From Vitrella brassicaformis (Eukaryota > Sar > Vitrellaceae): a stretch of DNA of 64,000 nucleotides. Numbering within the stretch: position 1 is the first letter of the stretch; each line of letters opens with the position of its first letter. The stretch is taken from NCBI GenBank assembly GCA_001179505.1, contig CDMY01000225.1:1-64000 (forward strand), in the 5' to 3' direction. Under the pieces are notes generated by a model. The model was not told the origin of the DNA. It did not search any database and was given only the letters and a program-made list of their open reading frames with translations. Position numbers and translations under genes: made by a program. Of the stretch, positions 1-12,393 are shown in pieces.

Positions 1-1556
1 CGGTAAAGACGGGGAAGGTGGCCTTTGTCTCGAGATTGAGTGTCATCTCTGCTGTCTGCTTTGTTGATGTTGTTGTTGTCTTTCTTCAAGTACTGCTCGT
101 AGTTGACTGCTGCTGATACTGCGCAAGACACTGATAGACCTGTTAGGACCTTTCCTGTAGTCAGCTGAATAGAGGATCTGCTGGGCGGTAAGTCGCAGAG
201 TAAGGGTGCCTTTTACTTTAATAAGATCGATGGACTGGCCAGTCAGTCAAAGTTGTTTTTGTCCATGTATGGCATCATGAAGGGTGGTCAACACAGATCT
301 CACTTCGGTGATGGCTGATAAGATCGTGTCTCCTCAGAATGCTTTCCTTGTCTTTCCTTGTCTTCACCTCTCTCTCTCCGTTACACAGCAATCTACCCTA
401 GCTCACAAGCTCGCAGTGATTCGTCTTGCCAAGCTGACAATCCTGACACCAATGCATTCGTCGACTAGGTCAAAAACACTGATATGCAGTCAGTGCCACA
501 CACAGCGCAAACGGCACTCACTCACTCACCGCCGTAGTCGCTCCCTGGCCAGCCAGGAGGTATCCAAATGAATCAGTCAAGGGCACACGACCAACGAAGT
601 ACGCGCCTGCCAGTTCAGCCACACACAGCAGTCTAGCTACCGACCAACAGCCACCTAATCACAGTAAGTGCCAGTGATATGAACCGCAGGGAGGGGGAGG
701 GATGTTGCCAGGTATGTGTGTGTGTATACGAAGCGCTGCGACGTGCACATCGGAGAGAGTCAGCACATCGGAATGAGTGCATTGTTACCAAAAATAGGTC
801 ACCGCACGCAAGCCAATCGAATCCACACGCACGGCACGCAACACATCGACGTCGCCATACACACACGCACACGCATTTGTAGAGAGTATCCCCTTGAGCA
901 AAGCTATTTTCAACCAACCAGCCCGCCACCTGATTAATCACAGACGCCCTCTTGCTCTCGTCCCCCGCCCGCATTCATCGCTAGCCACACAATAACCAAC
1001 CAACCAACTATGTATGCACATTCTCCACACGGGGAGCCCAAGAAGACTGTTCGATGCTAGTAGGACGGTGACATGGCAGACATTGACTCCGCACGTCGGC
1101 TAGCTCTGTCATCCGCAGGTCAAGGTCCGCCGCCGACTTGTCCATTCAGACCACCCCTCCCCCTCCCCCTCCCAGCCAGCCAGCCAGCCACAAGTCATTT
1201 TGTACACCCGCCTGTCTCCATATCTGTATGAGTGTCCATGCGAATGGAGAAATGAGAAAACACGAAGGAGACACACACAAAGGAAGACAGATTCGATACG
1301 GACAAATGAGACGTGCACACCCAGCATACCACACCAGCACCAGACAGCGTGAGTCAGGTGAGAAGAGAATAGGACAGAGGCAGGGAGATGTCTGTCATCG
1401 ATCGTCAGTCACTCAGCTAGCTTGAAGACGATGAAGAGCCACATACAGGTCGACGCCGCCCCGACCACTGCACACGCGGAAGAACGAACACTGCTCTCGT
1501 CTGTTCGGTCTCGTGTGTGTGTGTGTGTGTGTGTCGACATGCGCACCTCTGGTTTG
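1..1556. other. Mostly non-coding window edge; possible truncated exon
   Basis: I find no gene with consistent splice phases here. On the minus strand, bases 1-121 are open (a Lys/Asp/Asn-rich stretch starting after a possible CAG acceptor near 122). This could be an exon of a gene running off the window, but nothing confirms it. The rest holds intergenic microsatellites: CA runs near 860, a CCCCTCC-rich stretch near 1155 and (GT)n at about 1510-1534. Short ORFs on both strands look like chance products of these repeats. Confidence 0.35.
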
Positions 1557-4092
1557 TCAGCGCCTGTACCGTGTGATGGCTGCCATCTTGCTGACGGCCA
1601 CCGGGAAGCGGGGGCCGTTGCCGCCGTCCTGCGGCTCCTCGGTCGTGTTGATCTCCAGGTCGACCAAACCGGTGCCGTCGCCCCTTCTGCTGAGGGCCAT
1701 GTGCACCGCACACGGGTCGCCCGCCTCCTCGCCACACAGCACCACCAGACGGCTTGACGTGCCGCCGATGGTGTGGTCGGCTGTGCGGCAGCCGTCCTTG
1801 AGCATCTTGATGGCGGCCTGCGTGGGGGGGTCGTACTGCTCGATCATCTCCGGTGTGACAGCGTCGCCTCGGATCTCCTGCCCGCCCAGAAAGAACTTCT
1901 CTGCACACACAGATTTATTCAGGCAGTCATTCACACGGATGGGTGAAGCAGATGAGTGTGTGTGGGTACGCAGAGTCTGTCTGACCTCGCCGAAACAGAG
2001 GCGCTGGCTCGTCCATGAGGAGGTCGAACGTCACGCCGCGCCCTGGCCCTTCCATGAGGAGGTCGAACATCACGTCGCACCTCTCGTCCAGCTCGCACCA
2101 GGCCTTGCAGTACACCGGCCGCGCCCCCTCAAACGTCAGCCTGAATGAACGAATGAGTGGATGGATGGAAGGAAGAGCCAAGGGAGACAGAGAAACGCGG
2201 GCCACTCATGGCGGGCACTTTGGTGTCTTCTCTCTCTCTCAACGTACTTCCGCAACATCACGTCGCTAAACTTGCTGTATCTGGCACGCCCGACTGCAGA
2301 CAGACAGACAGACAGACAGACAAGAAGAACATGAGCATGCCTCACTTCGTTGGTGCGTTGCCCTCTCCAACCTACGTGAGATCGGCGGGCCATCTCTGTC
2401 GATGCTGCTCGACTGTGTGCCTCTCGTCGACGCCAAACCGCTCAGAATACCACGCCCCCCCACGGTCCCCGTCACGCCCCAGTCACCGCTCCGCGGCAGC
2501 TCTAGCCCTCTGCCCAGCCGATGGCCAAACAGTGACCACTGTCGGATGGCGGAAGGGCGGTCGAACAGGGCCTTCCTGCCCACCATGTCGACGTCGTCAG
2601 CCGTCAGCTCGATGGGCAGCGACTCGACCCGCTTGTGGTGCTTGGCCAGGCGTATGAGCCCCCCACTGCCCGTCCAGTCACCCCCCGCTCCGAACACGTA
2701 CGCCAAGCGCACCAGCCGAAACGGCTGGAGGACGCCCGCCGACTGACTCACCGGCCCGAAAGCGAGCACGTCCGACAGGCCCCGCCTCGCCAACAACCCT
2801 CTGATCTCCGGCACGAGTGTCGCCGCGACGGCCCGTCCGACAGCGGGGGCGGTGCTGTAGAGGGAAGTGTTCATCTTGGCCATTGTGGTGTGGTGGGTCT
2901 GCTGGTCGACGAGTTGGGTGTCCTGCTGGCTGGCGAATGGCAGGAGCGTCTCGCGAAGAATGTCTGCGGAGAGCATGTTCACGCTCCGAACGAACTCAAC
3001 CACGTCGACCTGACACACAGAGAGAGAGGGATGGCGCGTCCATCTTGCTGACAGCAGCACGGTGTGACACTACCGGACGTACCTGCTCCTGGTGAGGATT
3101 CCTGGTGAGGATGCTGAGGGCGTCTAGGAATGAAACTCCGAAGCCCGTGTTGGACGACTCCTGCACAGCAAACAAGGGTGTGCGCACACACACGGATGGG
3201 TGGCCTCTCAGGTACGTCACCTGTCCATCCTTATTGGCTCGGCCGATGTAGGCGCAGGTCTTGAGGTGGCCATCCAGCTGAACCAACCACACACCCACAC
3301 AAACACAAACACGGCAGAGACCATATCAATACTCGCCCGAGACAACCAGATCATTCACGTGTGTGTGTATGTGTGTGTGTTTGCGGACCAATGCTACTTC
3401 GTCGAGGTGTTTGGACTCCTTCTGCAGTGGGCGCAGTGTGTCGGCGATGCCGGTGATGGCACTCTGCAGCGCCGGTAGCCGGCTGGCCGCCACAGACCCC
3501 TACACCCACAAGACACACGCAGCCAAAGGACGGATGAATGGATGGGTGGACGACACGCCATGAGCCGACCGACTCACTGACCTTCGCAGCCAGGTGCGTG
3601 ATCGCGTCGCCCATCTGCATACACACACACACACACACCCAGCAAACACGACACATGTCACTCCACCCACCACCTCCGCCCATCGACCCATCCCCGCCGC
3701 TCTCACCTGCGAGTGCAGCACAGCCGCCTGCTCGTGCAGGTCTTGCATACGCGCCAACGCATCATTGAACCGCTGCAAAGGCACACAGACGACACCATGG
3801 TGAGCAGCCGGACGACTGCTTGACGCGTGTGTATCGCTGCATGGCATTGTTCTCTCAACGCCGATCGGTCATCCCGTGTGCCGCCCTGGTCGCTGAGTGA
3901 CGTGAACAGATACCCAAACACACCGCCGCTACGTGCACCACCTGAACCGAACCAACACAGACAGAGCACCGCACGGCTCTGTTTGTTTGCTTTCTTATCC
4001 ATCTCACAGCCGATGAATCAGCCCACCAACATACCTGCCGCAGCCTGGGCCGCAGCTGATGTCGACGCTCCTGATGCTGCTGCGCCGTTCAT
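1557..4092 (-). CDS. Lineage-specific multi-exon protein (paralog of the 9.9-11.8 kb gene)
   Basis: The function is not recognised. Start MNGAAASGAST at 4092. First exons 4092-4035 and about 3943-3860; later exons carry RFNDALARMQDLHEQ (about 3774), MGDAITHLAAK (about 3614), ITGIADTLRPLQKESKHLDE (about 3390-3486), LDGHLKTCAYIGRANKDGQ (about 3220-3278), a large exon (about 3008-2375) and terminal exons to the stop at 1557. Most introns are phase 0. The large exon and C terminus match the gene at 9872-11767: both have a GRKALFD/GSRGLFDG block, a YSKF/YKFVDE exon and a DHT..(R)(L/V)(V/I)VLC block. The N-terminal half is helical. Two oddities: the donor of intron 2 reads TT where the tandem copy at 4315-5025 has GT, and bases about 2017-2085 hold a tandem repeat encoding two FDLLM units. 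Exon calls between 2375 and 1900 are approximate. Confidence 0.6.
2017..2085 (-). repeat. In-frame tandem repeat of about 36 bp
   Basis: Two adjacent copies of CCATGAGGAGGTCGAAC followed by similar bases lie inside a coding exon of the minus-strand gene. Translated, they give two FDLLM(E/D) units. The repeat keeps the reading frame. Confidence 0.7.
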
Positions 4093-4144
4093 TCTGAGGG
4101 CCCAGCGACTGAGGACACAATCTAACGGAATCGACGAGGAAACC

Positions 4145-5025
4145 TGGGAGCGCCGGCGCCCAAATCCTAAACACTGTAGGTAGGTTCCGAGGAGGGCGTG
4201 CAGGTCATCATCGAACTGTATGAATCACACACACAGACGGACCCCCACACACACAGAGACAGGAAACGTTACATCGAGGCGGCGACAACCGGCCGCTTCG
4301 TGTGTGTGTGCGGACCAGTGCTACTTCGTCGAGCTGTTTGGACTCCTTCTGCAGTGGGCGCAGGGTGTCGGCGATGCCGGTGATGGCACTCTCCAGCAGC
4401 TTCTCGCGACCCTCAGTAGCTACACCGCCCTGCACAACCAAACAAATAAACAAACAGAGAAACAAACAAACAGAGAGAGAAACATCACTGTGGGTGAGTG
4501 TTTGGCTGTGTGTCAAACACAGACCTTGGCGGCAGAGAACCTGATCGTGTCGCCCATCTGCACACACACGCCACACACGTCACTCCGCTGGCCTGTCTGC
4601 CGTCCAGTGGTGTGCTCTCACCCTTGAGTGTAACGAACCAATCTGCTCGTGCAGGCTGAGCAGCACGCCAACCATCTCACGGAACCTCTGCAAAGCACCG
4701 CACACACCACACCATGACAAGCAGACGAATGCGCGATGTGTGGCTGAGTGTCCTCTCACCGCTGATCGGTCGTCTTGCGTGTTGCCATTGCTGCTGAGTG
4801 ACGTGAACATATTCTTGAAGAGATTGCTGGTACTTGCACCACCTGAACCGACACAAAGTTCACAAACAAACACCGCCACAGCACACAGCAACACACTCAT
4901 TGCAGCACACTGAGTGTGACGCTCCTCTGTCTGCCTTTCATCCATCCCTCTCCCGGCCAGTCAATCAGCCCACCTGCAGCAGCTGATTTCGATGCTGTCG
5001 ATGGTGCCGCCGCTGCGCCGTTCAT
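4145..5025 (-). pseudogene. Partial tandem copy of the gene at 1557-4092 (5' exons only)
   Basis: Exons mirror the first half of the neighbouring gene: start MNGAAAAPSTASKSAAA (5025-4974), an exon ending DDRSA (4842-4760), RFREMVGVLLSLHEQ (4687-4622), MGDTIRFSAAK (about 4559-4527), and a near-identical ITGIADTLRPLQKESKQLDE exon (about 4431-4315). A further exon begins FDDDLHALLG near 4215. All junctions checked are phase-consistent with GT-AG ends, including the intron-2 donor that is altered in the other copy. After FDDDLHALLG the copy stops matching. It stays open in frame through to the start codon of the downstream copy at 4092. So it is either a truncated duplicate or the 5' half of one longer gene with an internally duplicated segment. 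RNA evidence would decide. Confidence 0.55.
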
Positions 5026-5163
5026 GCCGCCAGCAGTGCTGTGTGCCTGGAGCAAGAAGAGGGCGGCGCCGTGAGAAGTGAAGGATCGGCCAGGGAGCCG
5101 CCGGTGTCACCTTCGGAGGCGAGCCCTCACACCTCCTCGGCACACCTCAGAAAATCGGGAGAT

Positions 5164-5200
5164 CTAGGGTCAAGGGTATCACAAACCCTGAACCCTTTTG
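5164..5200. promoter_or_regulatory. Telobox-like inverted repeat in a divergent promoter
   Basis: An imperfect palindrome, AGGGTCAAGGGT then ACAAACCCTGAACCCT, lies between the divergent starts at 5025 (-) and 5373 (+). The AAACCCT core resembles plant telobox promoter elements and the TTTAGGG-type telomere unit. Similar motifs occur in two other divergent spacers of the window. Confidence 0.4.
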
Positions 5201-5372
5201 GCGCAGGATCGCCTCGCGCTGCAGGTGGGCGCTCTTGGCAACGGCATGACCATCTTTTGATCGAACCGGACCTGCCGTATTCCCCTGTCTGTGCGGCCAC
5301 GTGCGACTACGCAACGGGGACTCCGAGCGGCGGCCTTGGCGGCGGCCATTGCAGACGCATCCCTGTGCAGCC

Positions 5373-8300
5373 ATGGCAAGCCCTAGCACGCCCGAAGGTA
5401 ACTCAAGGGTGCAGAGAAGAGGGCGACGCCATCCATCCATCCATTCTGCGCGGTGCTGCCGGCCCGCTCAGGATGCACGGTGCTGTCGGTGATCCCCACC
5501 AACCAACCAGCCAACAGCCAGATCATCCCCAGCAATGGTCGACACACCGCACAGAGGCGTCGCTCGCACCGTCGTTCGACTGATCTTTCGTGCTGCACTG
5601 CAGGCGTTTTGGGGCGGTTTTTCAACTGGGCCAGGAAGAAGGCGCCGCTGCTGAAGTGGGACGACCTGACCGTCAACTGGGCCATCTACGAGGACACACG
5701 CAGAGGTCGGGGGGAGGAGGGTGGGAAGGGACACGGGACTGGATGGACGGACGGACGGACGGACGACCGTTGTGGTTTGTTTGTCTGTGTATTCAGCGTT
5801 GGTGGGCGTGTGGGAGACCCTCGCGTCACCTAATGTCGAGGCCGATGACGTCAAGGACTCTGTTTCGTGCTTCCTCTTGGCCGAGGCCAACCTCATAAGG
5901 TAGGTGAGACACACAGGTAGGTGTGTGGTGGCGTGAATGCGTTGTGTGTGGTGTGGTGCAGCGGTTTGTTGAAGACTGACAACGTAGAGCTGACGGAGGC
6001 CAAGAAACTCTACCAGAAGGCTTACGAAATGGCAAAGGAGGTGGGGCCACACACTCACACCCACCTTCCCCCCCTCCCCACACACACCCACACAGCCAGG
6101 GCCAGAACGCATATCTCGCGTGCTGAACTGATGCGCATGGATGGATGCAGTGGTATGAGGCGGCCAACACGGTGTACAGGGCCAGGGCGGCCGTAGACGC
6201 GACACAGAGGACGGCCATCCAGGTGAACACAACCCCCCACACAAACATACATACGACACAGACGTCCACAATTTCTTCTCTATGCTTGTGTGCACGTCAG
6301 ATCATGTCGTGTTGTTTGATGGTCATGGGCGAGGCTGCGTTGTTCAAGTCGCTCATGAAGGTGCTCATGAAGGTGCTCACCATCTTCCCCGAACAAGTGC
6401 CCCTCCTGCTCGACTCGGTCGCGCTTGGTGAGTCGGCCACACCCGCACAAACGCGACACACTGTGTGTCTCTTTGTGTGTTGTGCGGGCAGATGGCGATG
6501 TGTCGTTCGCGTCAGTGTGGTCGAGTCTCAAGACGAGCGTGCCTCTGGTCTCCGAGTGTGTGGAGCTGTGCCGCCAGACAGCCTGCGCACTCGGCAATGC
6601 CATCAACCACTACGAGAAGGCGCGCAAACTACTCAGCAAGATCAACATCGCCCTCACCAGGTGAGAGTGAGAGAACATACCAAGCACCAACCTGGGCAAT
6701 GAATCATTATGACGCTGTGTGTGCAGTTCGCACGGGGCCGCCGCAACGTCGGCGTCGTGGATTCCTCCCTGGCTGAGGGAGGGCGACCCCACGGTCAACA
6801 CGGACACGCGAATTGTGCAGCTGGAGGAGTGGGACTCTATGGTGATGGACATGCTCGATGGGGTGAACGCCATAGAGGGTGAGGGAACGGCACGCACAGC
6901 ACCTCTCTCTCTGCGGGTGCGTCGTTGAATGGATGGCTCTGTGCCTTTTTGTGTGTGCGGGTTTCGTCAACTTCTCGCTGGGACTGGATGGCCTCGGCGC
7001 CTCAAAGGCCCTGTTCAAGAGCATCCGTACGCACAGCCAGCTGCATGCCGGCAGGCACCCTTTGACGCGTCCAGCCCGCACCCATATCTGTCCGTCCGTG
7101 TGTGTGCCTGCAGGTGCGGTGGTGTCGATAGTCGTGTTCCACGTCCGCGGCTTCCAGTCGTTGCCGTCGGATTGGGGCTACGGCGACTCGCTGCTGAGCA
7201 ATGTGAGGCAGAAACAGAGGGGAACAGCCGTCCATGCAGCATTTATCGTATCGGACCTTTGTGTGGACAGATACGTCGTCACGGCACGGTGCGTCTGCAT
7301 GGGTGGATGGCCAAATACGTACGGGACTTAGTCATCGGCTGCCAGGGGTACCTGCCTCCTCCTGATACGGAGCACCAGCAGGTGACCGTTGGTTGATGAA
7401 GAACGAAGGGCACGTATGTACATGTATGTATGCGTGTGTCCGTCTTGCAGGAGATCTGCTTCAGCTTCTACCTTCCCCCGGTCGTCGCGAAGGCGGCAAC
7501 CATGAGCAGAAAGTAAGAGGGGGTCCCTGCAGCCAACCATCCAGCAGGGTCATATGACTGTGCAGGTTTCAACTCGGACAGACGGCGGAGGTGTGCACCC
7601 TGTTGGAGAGACTGATGCAGCGGTACAGTACACACCCCACACAAGCATCCACCATCAACCCATCCATTCCTTCGTTTTGCTGTGGTCCGTTTTCTGCAGC
7701 GTTGGTGGTGTCGAGAGTGTGCTGTGTGGTGGCCTCGCTGGCGAGTGCGATGACTACTTCAAGCCCGTCCACAAGGTCCTTTACGCCACGTTGGCTGCCG
7801 CACCATACTTCGTCAACAACGACTACGCCAAATGCCTCCAGATACTCAAAACAAGTCGGTCCATTCGCACCCACACACCGGGCAGCCAGCCACAAACACC
7901 ATATTAATACCACATGCATTCATTTGTGCAGCGAGTGGTGCTGCTGCTGGTGGTGGTGATGGTGGTGTCTCGTCGATCCTTGAGGCGTATGCCGCGCTCT
8001 ACGTCGTGTCGTCGCTGCTGTTGGATGAGCGTGAGGAGGCTATGGCCATGCGCCAGGCCTACCTGAAAGTATGACGTCACAAACAAGAAACAAGGAGATG
8101 CGACTCACTCACTCACTGCAGCTGCTGTGCCTCCATCTTCCCGTGTTTGTATGTCAGTACATAGTCCCAGGTCGCTGGAGCTCGTGGCCACTCCGCGGGA
8201 CGCTCTCCATGATGGAGCGTCTGACCGACCCGTATCTGACGGAGCGTCTGACCGGCAACCCAAGTTACCCAACGTACTTACACACACAGAGATTCACACA

Positions 8301-8877
8301 CGCATAAGACATTAAAGACAGGACCACACACGGGCCGAATGAATGGATGCACACAGGTACCACATGGGCCGTCTCGCCTACTTCAAGGTCGTCACGAGCC
8401 TCACGGGCTTCCCCGATGACGGGCCCGGTCTGTTGGCAGACGCGGACTTCAGAAAGGCACTCGAAGCAGAGCTGCAGCAGGTACGTGAAGGCGCAAATCC
8501 CACCCATGTATGTGCGTCAATCAACCAAGTTCCTTTGTTCTGTTCAGTATGAGGCGATGCTGAGGCCAGACGACCCGCCCGAGGACGGCGTGCCCGCCCA
8601 GGCCAACGACAAAGAGTGGGATCTGTGCAGGAGGATGCTAGGTATGCTGCCAGTCCACACAGCACACGACACAATACAACACAACACCACCCACGGCGGC
8701 CTCGGTATCCTGTCTGCAGTTTGTTGCCAAACACTCAAGCAGGAGAAGGAAGACAAGAAGAAGTGCGAGGAGGAGCAGGAGAAACACAACACAGATCAGC
8801 AGGAGGAGGAGCCTCCCACAGCCCCTCCCGTCCACCACGCGCCTCACCTGCCGCATCAGACTGCCCCGCCGAACTAG
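5373..8877 (+). CDS. Unrecognised 19-exon helical protein
   Basis: The family is not recognised. Start MASPSTPEG at 5373 with a 25-base first exon. Exons: 5373-5397, 5604-5705, 5797-5899, 5962-6040, 6151-6222, 6301-6427, 6492-6660, 6727-6878, 6961-7026, 7114-7202, 7271-7381, 7451-7512, 7566-7622, 7700-7854, 7932-8068, about 8158-8272, 8358-8480, 8549-8641 and about 8721-8877. Phases agree across the junctions, which is good evidence for a real gene. The protein is about 640 residues and mostly helical, with tryptophan-rich N-terminal and TPR-like stretches (LTEAKKLYQKAYEMAKE). It ends in a highly charged tail (KQEKEDKKKCEEEQEKHN) and a proline-rich terminus. One oddity: the acceptor before exon 9 reads GTGTGTGCGG (6951-6960) where other introns have GTGTGTGCAG. 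It is divergent with the copy at 5025. Confidence 0.75.
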
Positions 8878-9871
8878 ATAGATAGATAGATAGAGGGAGG
8901 GAGGGAGGGAGGGATAGAGATGGGAGGGGTAGCATGGCTTGCTTGGCTAAGTTCTTGGACGGATGGATGGAAGGATGGCTGATTTCGGACAAATGGGGGG
9001 ATGTGGGTTCATAGGCACCACATGGCATGCATGGTCTGTGGTGCGTCTTCCTATAGCCTAAGCTCATCGCCACCACTCATCCATCCATCATCCACCAAGG
9101 CGTGAATCGGCTCGCGTGTCAAGACAGAAACACCCAACGACCTTCCGAAAGGAAAATAACATGACACTGCCTCGCTCGCCCTCTTCTCTGGTTCCTGCAC
9201 CGTGTTCGGGCCGCAACGTGTCTCCGTCACGACACCTCAGCCAGTAGCCAACCTGCACACGCACACGCACACACACACACCACACACACACAGGTCAATG
9301 CACCCAATGTGCCGAACGAAGGCATGCCGTGCGTGTGTGTGTCTGTGTGTCTTGGAGTGGCTTGCGGCGATGGGCGTAAGCTGGGCTACACTTTGTTTGC
9401 ACCCGTCCTTCGATGCATTGATTCGTCTGTGTTCCGGGCAAAAGACTCGTCTTTGCCTCGTTTGGCGGTGGTGGTGGTGGTGGTGGTTGGAGTGCTTGTT
9501 TGGCGACTGTCTGTCTGTCTGTCTGTCCAAGGTTTGCATGTGTATAGCAATGCTGGATGCCGATTTGATGGGAGACAGACACCAAACGTTGCACTCTTGT
9601 TTGTTCGTCTCTGTACACATGGTTGACGTAGAGAAGTCACGGCAACCATGACACAACAGCGCGGACACACCCATGGCCAGTCAGTCAGTCAGTCGACCAC
9701 ACATCGATGGACACACACACACATACATGCACACAGCCGTCCACATATCTACACATCCGCCCCCCTCACCCCCCTCACCCCCTCCCTCAATCACGCAGAT
9801 GCCTGCACGCATCTGGCTGCTGCTATCTATCTGACTCACCCGACTAACTCGCTCAGTGAGTCAATGATTTG
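8878..9871. other. Intergenic with microsatellites
   Basis: No gene is supported. It contains (GATA)n then (GGGA)n at about 8876-8917, CA runs near 9260-9293, (GGT)n near 9468-9486 and (CTGT)n near 9510-9527. It is the convergent spacer between the 3' ends of the plus gene at 5373-8877 and the minus gene at 9872-11767. Confidence 0.7.
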
Positions 9872-11767
9872 CTAGTAGACCACTTCGTCGCCGAACACCA
9901 GCACGGCATCGTCGCCCATCACCTCACGGACAACTCGCATCGTCCGGGGGAACCGCGCCGCTCCCGCCGCCCCCGCCACCGGCCGCTCGGTCGTGTAGAG
10001 GTACCCGTACGCGGAGCTCAGCTCTGCAAAAATGTTGTGTGCGAGGGTGCTGTGTACGTACACGTGGGCCTCGAAGGCGTCCCCTGGCTGGTCGGCGCAT
10101 AGCACGATCACTCGCCCCACGTCCCCCACTGGCGACCGGCACGTGGCGACCGTGTGGTCGGGCACCTCCTGCTGGACGAGCGCCCTCTCCAACAGAAGAG
10201 GAGAGAAGAGGGGTGCGATGACACTTGTTTGTGGACGCGTCCGTGGGTGAGGCGATCGTGTGCGTGCGTGTGTTCGACCGACCAGTCGGCGATAGAGAGT
10301 CTGTCTTTCGTCAACGAACTTGTAGGCGACTCGCGACACAACAGGGCCCGACCTCATGCTAAATGACCAGACAGACAGACAGAAATACAGAGAATGCATT
10401 GTATGTATGCAGTGTGTGTTTGTGTGTGGCTTGCTCTCGTTTTATTTCTGCACATGGACAACACCGCCCCCCGAAGTGACGCATAGTACCCACCTGCAAA
10501 GACAGAACGCCACACACGAACCAACCGAAGTATCCATGTACTGCCACCGCAACTGCCCTCCCTCCCTTCCAACAGCCATTGCCCACTTACCCATGTACTC
10601 ACACACGGGGTTGTTGCGGTCGAATGAGGCCCAGGAGCGGCTGGGGACCGGCAGCGACAACCGCTCGCCGCCCAGCAGCTCGTGGCCGTCGCTCGTGTGG
10701 TCGAGTATCATGCTCCTCTGGCCACGGCTGTTGAGGCGGCGACAAATGAGGGACAGCTGACGGAGCGCCATACAGCGGCCGTCGAACAGCCCCCGACTGC
10801 CCACCCCCTCCACGTCACCACGCCGCAGCACCATCTTGGGACCGTCGAAGCGGCCCTGGTGGTACGCGACTCGGCAGATGGGCTTCCACCCCTCCCACTC
10901 GCCGCTGTTTCGGATGACGTACAGGAAGCGCAGCAGCAGGCCGGTGGAGGGCAGATCGTAGTCGATGATGTCGTCGATGCCCTTGGTGCGCAGCTCAGCG
11001 TTGATGAGTGGCTTGAGGGTGGCGTCGGAGTACTGTCGGCTGGCGAGGCGGCAGGTGGAGCGCATGGCTGCGATGCTACTGGCGAGGCTGCCGCCCAGCA
11101 GAGGGAAGAGTTTGTCGCGCTCGGCGTCCTCTGTCATGCCGAACACACCTGGCACCTGAATGTGCACACAAAGCCGCGACCAAAGAAGACAGTATTATAA
11201 GAGGCAACCAACATGCAACCGGGTCTTCTATGCGGCTGGCTGGTTGTGTGTACCGGTTCTACACGATTGCCCCGTTCAGGCAGAGGCGTGGTCTCGACGT
11301 ACACGAAACGCACCTGCACACACGGACAGACAGACAGACAGACAGACATGGGATGATTCCATCCATCCATCCATCCCCCCAACCCACCCAACAGTGGATG
11401 AGCATCTCTCTCAATGTGCACGCACCTGCTGGTCCCGGGGCGATGTGGTCGTCACGTGCGGAATCACCACACAGAACTCCTCACCGCTGCCACTGCTAAC
11501 CTCCTCCTTCAAGGACACCCTCGCCGCCCCGCCACTGGCCACCTCCCGCTTGTACACCTTCGCCTTCACCCAAGCCTCCGGCTGGTCCTCCTTCTTCTTG
11601 CCCGACACCATCCACACAGAAGTGCCCATCTGGTAGGAAGAAGCCGGGTAGATGCGCGCGGTGCTTTGCGGCTGTGGCTGTGGCTGTGCCGCTGCAGCTG
11701 ATGCCGATGATGATGACGACGATAGGGGACCGCCCATGGTCGAGTCAAAAAGCAGACGGCCCGACAT
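9872..11767 (-). CDS. Lineage-specific protein, paralog of the 1.6-4.1 kb gene
   Basis: No known function. Start MSGRLLFDSTMGG at 11767. Exon 1 is 11767-11426, with a Ser/Ala/Gln-rich start then a beta-rich stretch (GTSVWMVSGKKKEDQPEAWV) reminiscent of a small SH3-like fold, tentative only. Exon 2, 11313-11254, encodes exactly 20 codons in phase 0. Exon 3, 11155-10591, is the family core (LFPLLGGSLASSIAAMRSTC, then GSRGLFDGRCMALRQLSLI). An exon carrying VAYKFVDERQTLYRRL follows (about 10350-10277), then the C-terminal exon to the stop at 9872 with VGRVIVLCADQPGDAFEAHV. The core and C terminus align with the gene at 1557-4092, but the N-terminal halves differ, so the two share 3' exons only. 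The junction after exon 3 is uncertain. Confidence 0.65.
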
Positions 11768-12393
11768 CTCCCTCGAGTCAGCTGTCAGATCCAGGTGTCA
11801 GACGATGAGTGCGGCGTGAGGGCGGGGCGCTGACCAAAGGGGCGCAGGAGGAACGAGGCTATGCGAAGGAATGCGGAAGGGCTGCACATGCTGCAATTGC
11901 AATACATGCAGCACTCCTTCCCGCGCCAAGGCTGAGTTTTCTTGACGAATGATGCGAGCTCACTTTTTGGCCCACTGGTGGCCCCTGGGCGTCTCAAGTC
12001 TCCTCTCCCCTTCGGGAACAGATGACGGAAGCAATAATATCCCTCGGCGAGAATTGGAGACGGGACGAGAAAATCGAAAACTCGAGACAGAATCCAGACA
12101 GAATTCGTCCCGCTTTTCACAGTTTTCGTCCGCACTCCGCTTCTCGCCCTTCTTTCGTCCACAGATCCTCCGTTTCTTGTTCTTTTCATCTGCTGTTTGG
12201 CTGGTGTGGTTCGCACCATCCTCCTCTACCCCTCCCAACTCGTCCGGATGTCGTCTGCCACTTCCTTCCTCACCAGGCGGCAGCAGCAGCAGCAGCAGCC
12301 CGGCACTGCAACAAGGAATCTTCTTTCTAAGCCGTCATTAGCGTAGGAAGAGGAAGAGGAGGAAAAGGAGGGAGGGAGGGAGGGAGGGAGGAG
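11768..12393. promoter_or_regulatory. Divergent spacer
   Basis: This lies between divergent starts at 11767 (-) and 12394 (+). I see no coding exon with matching splice sites. It holds (CAG)n near 12281-12297, GAGGAA runs near 12350 and a (GGGA)n tract at 12370-12391 just upstream of the candidate start. No TATA-like element stands out. Confidence 0.4.

Noticed and set aside
284-571. 95-residue plus-strand open frame near the window start
   Set aside because: Low-complexity composition (CTCACTCACT, CACACAGC tracts), no splice partners and no recognisable domain.
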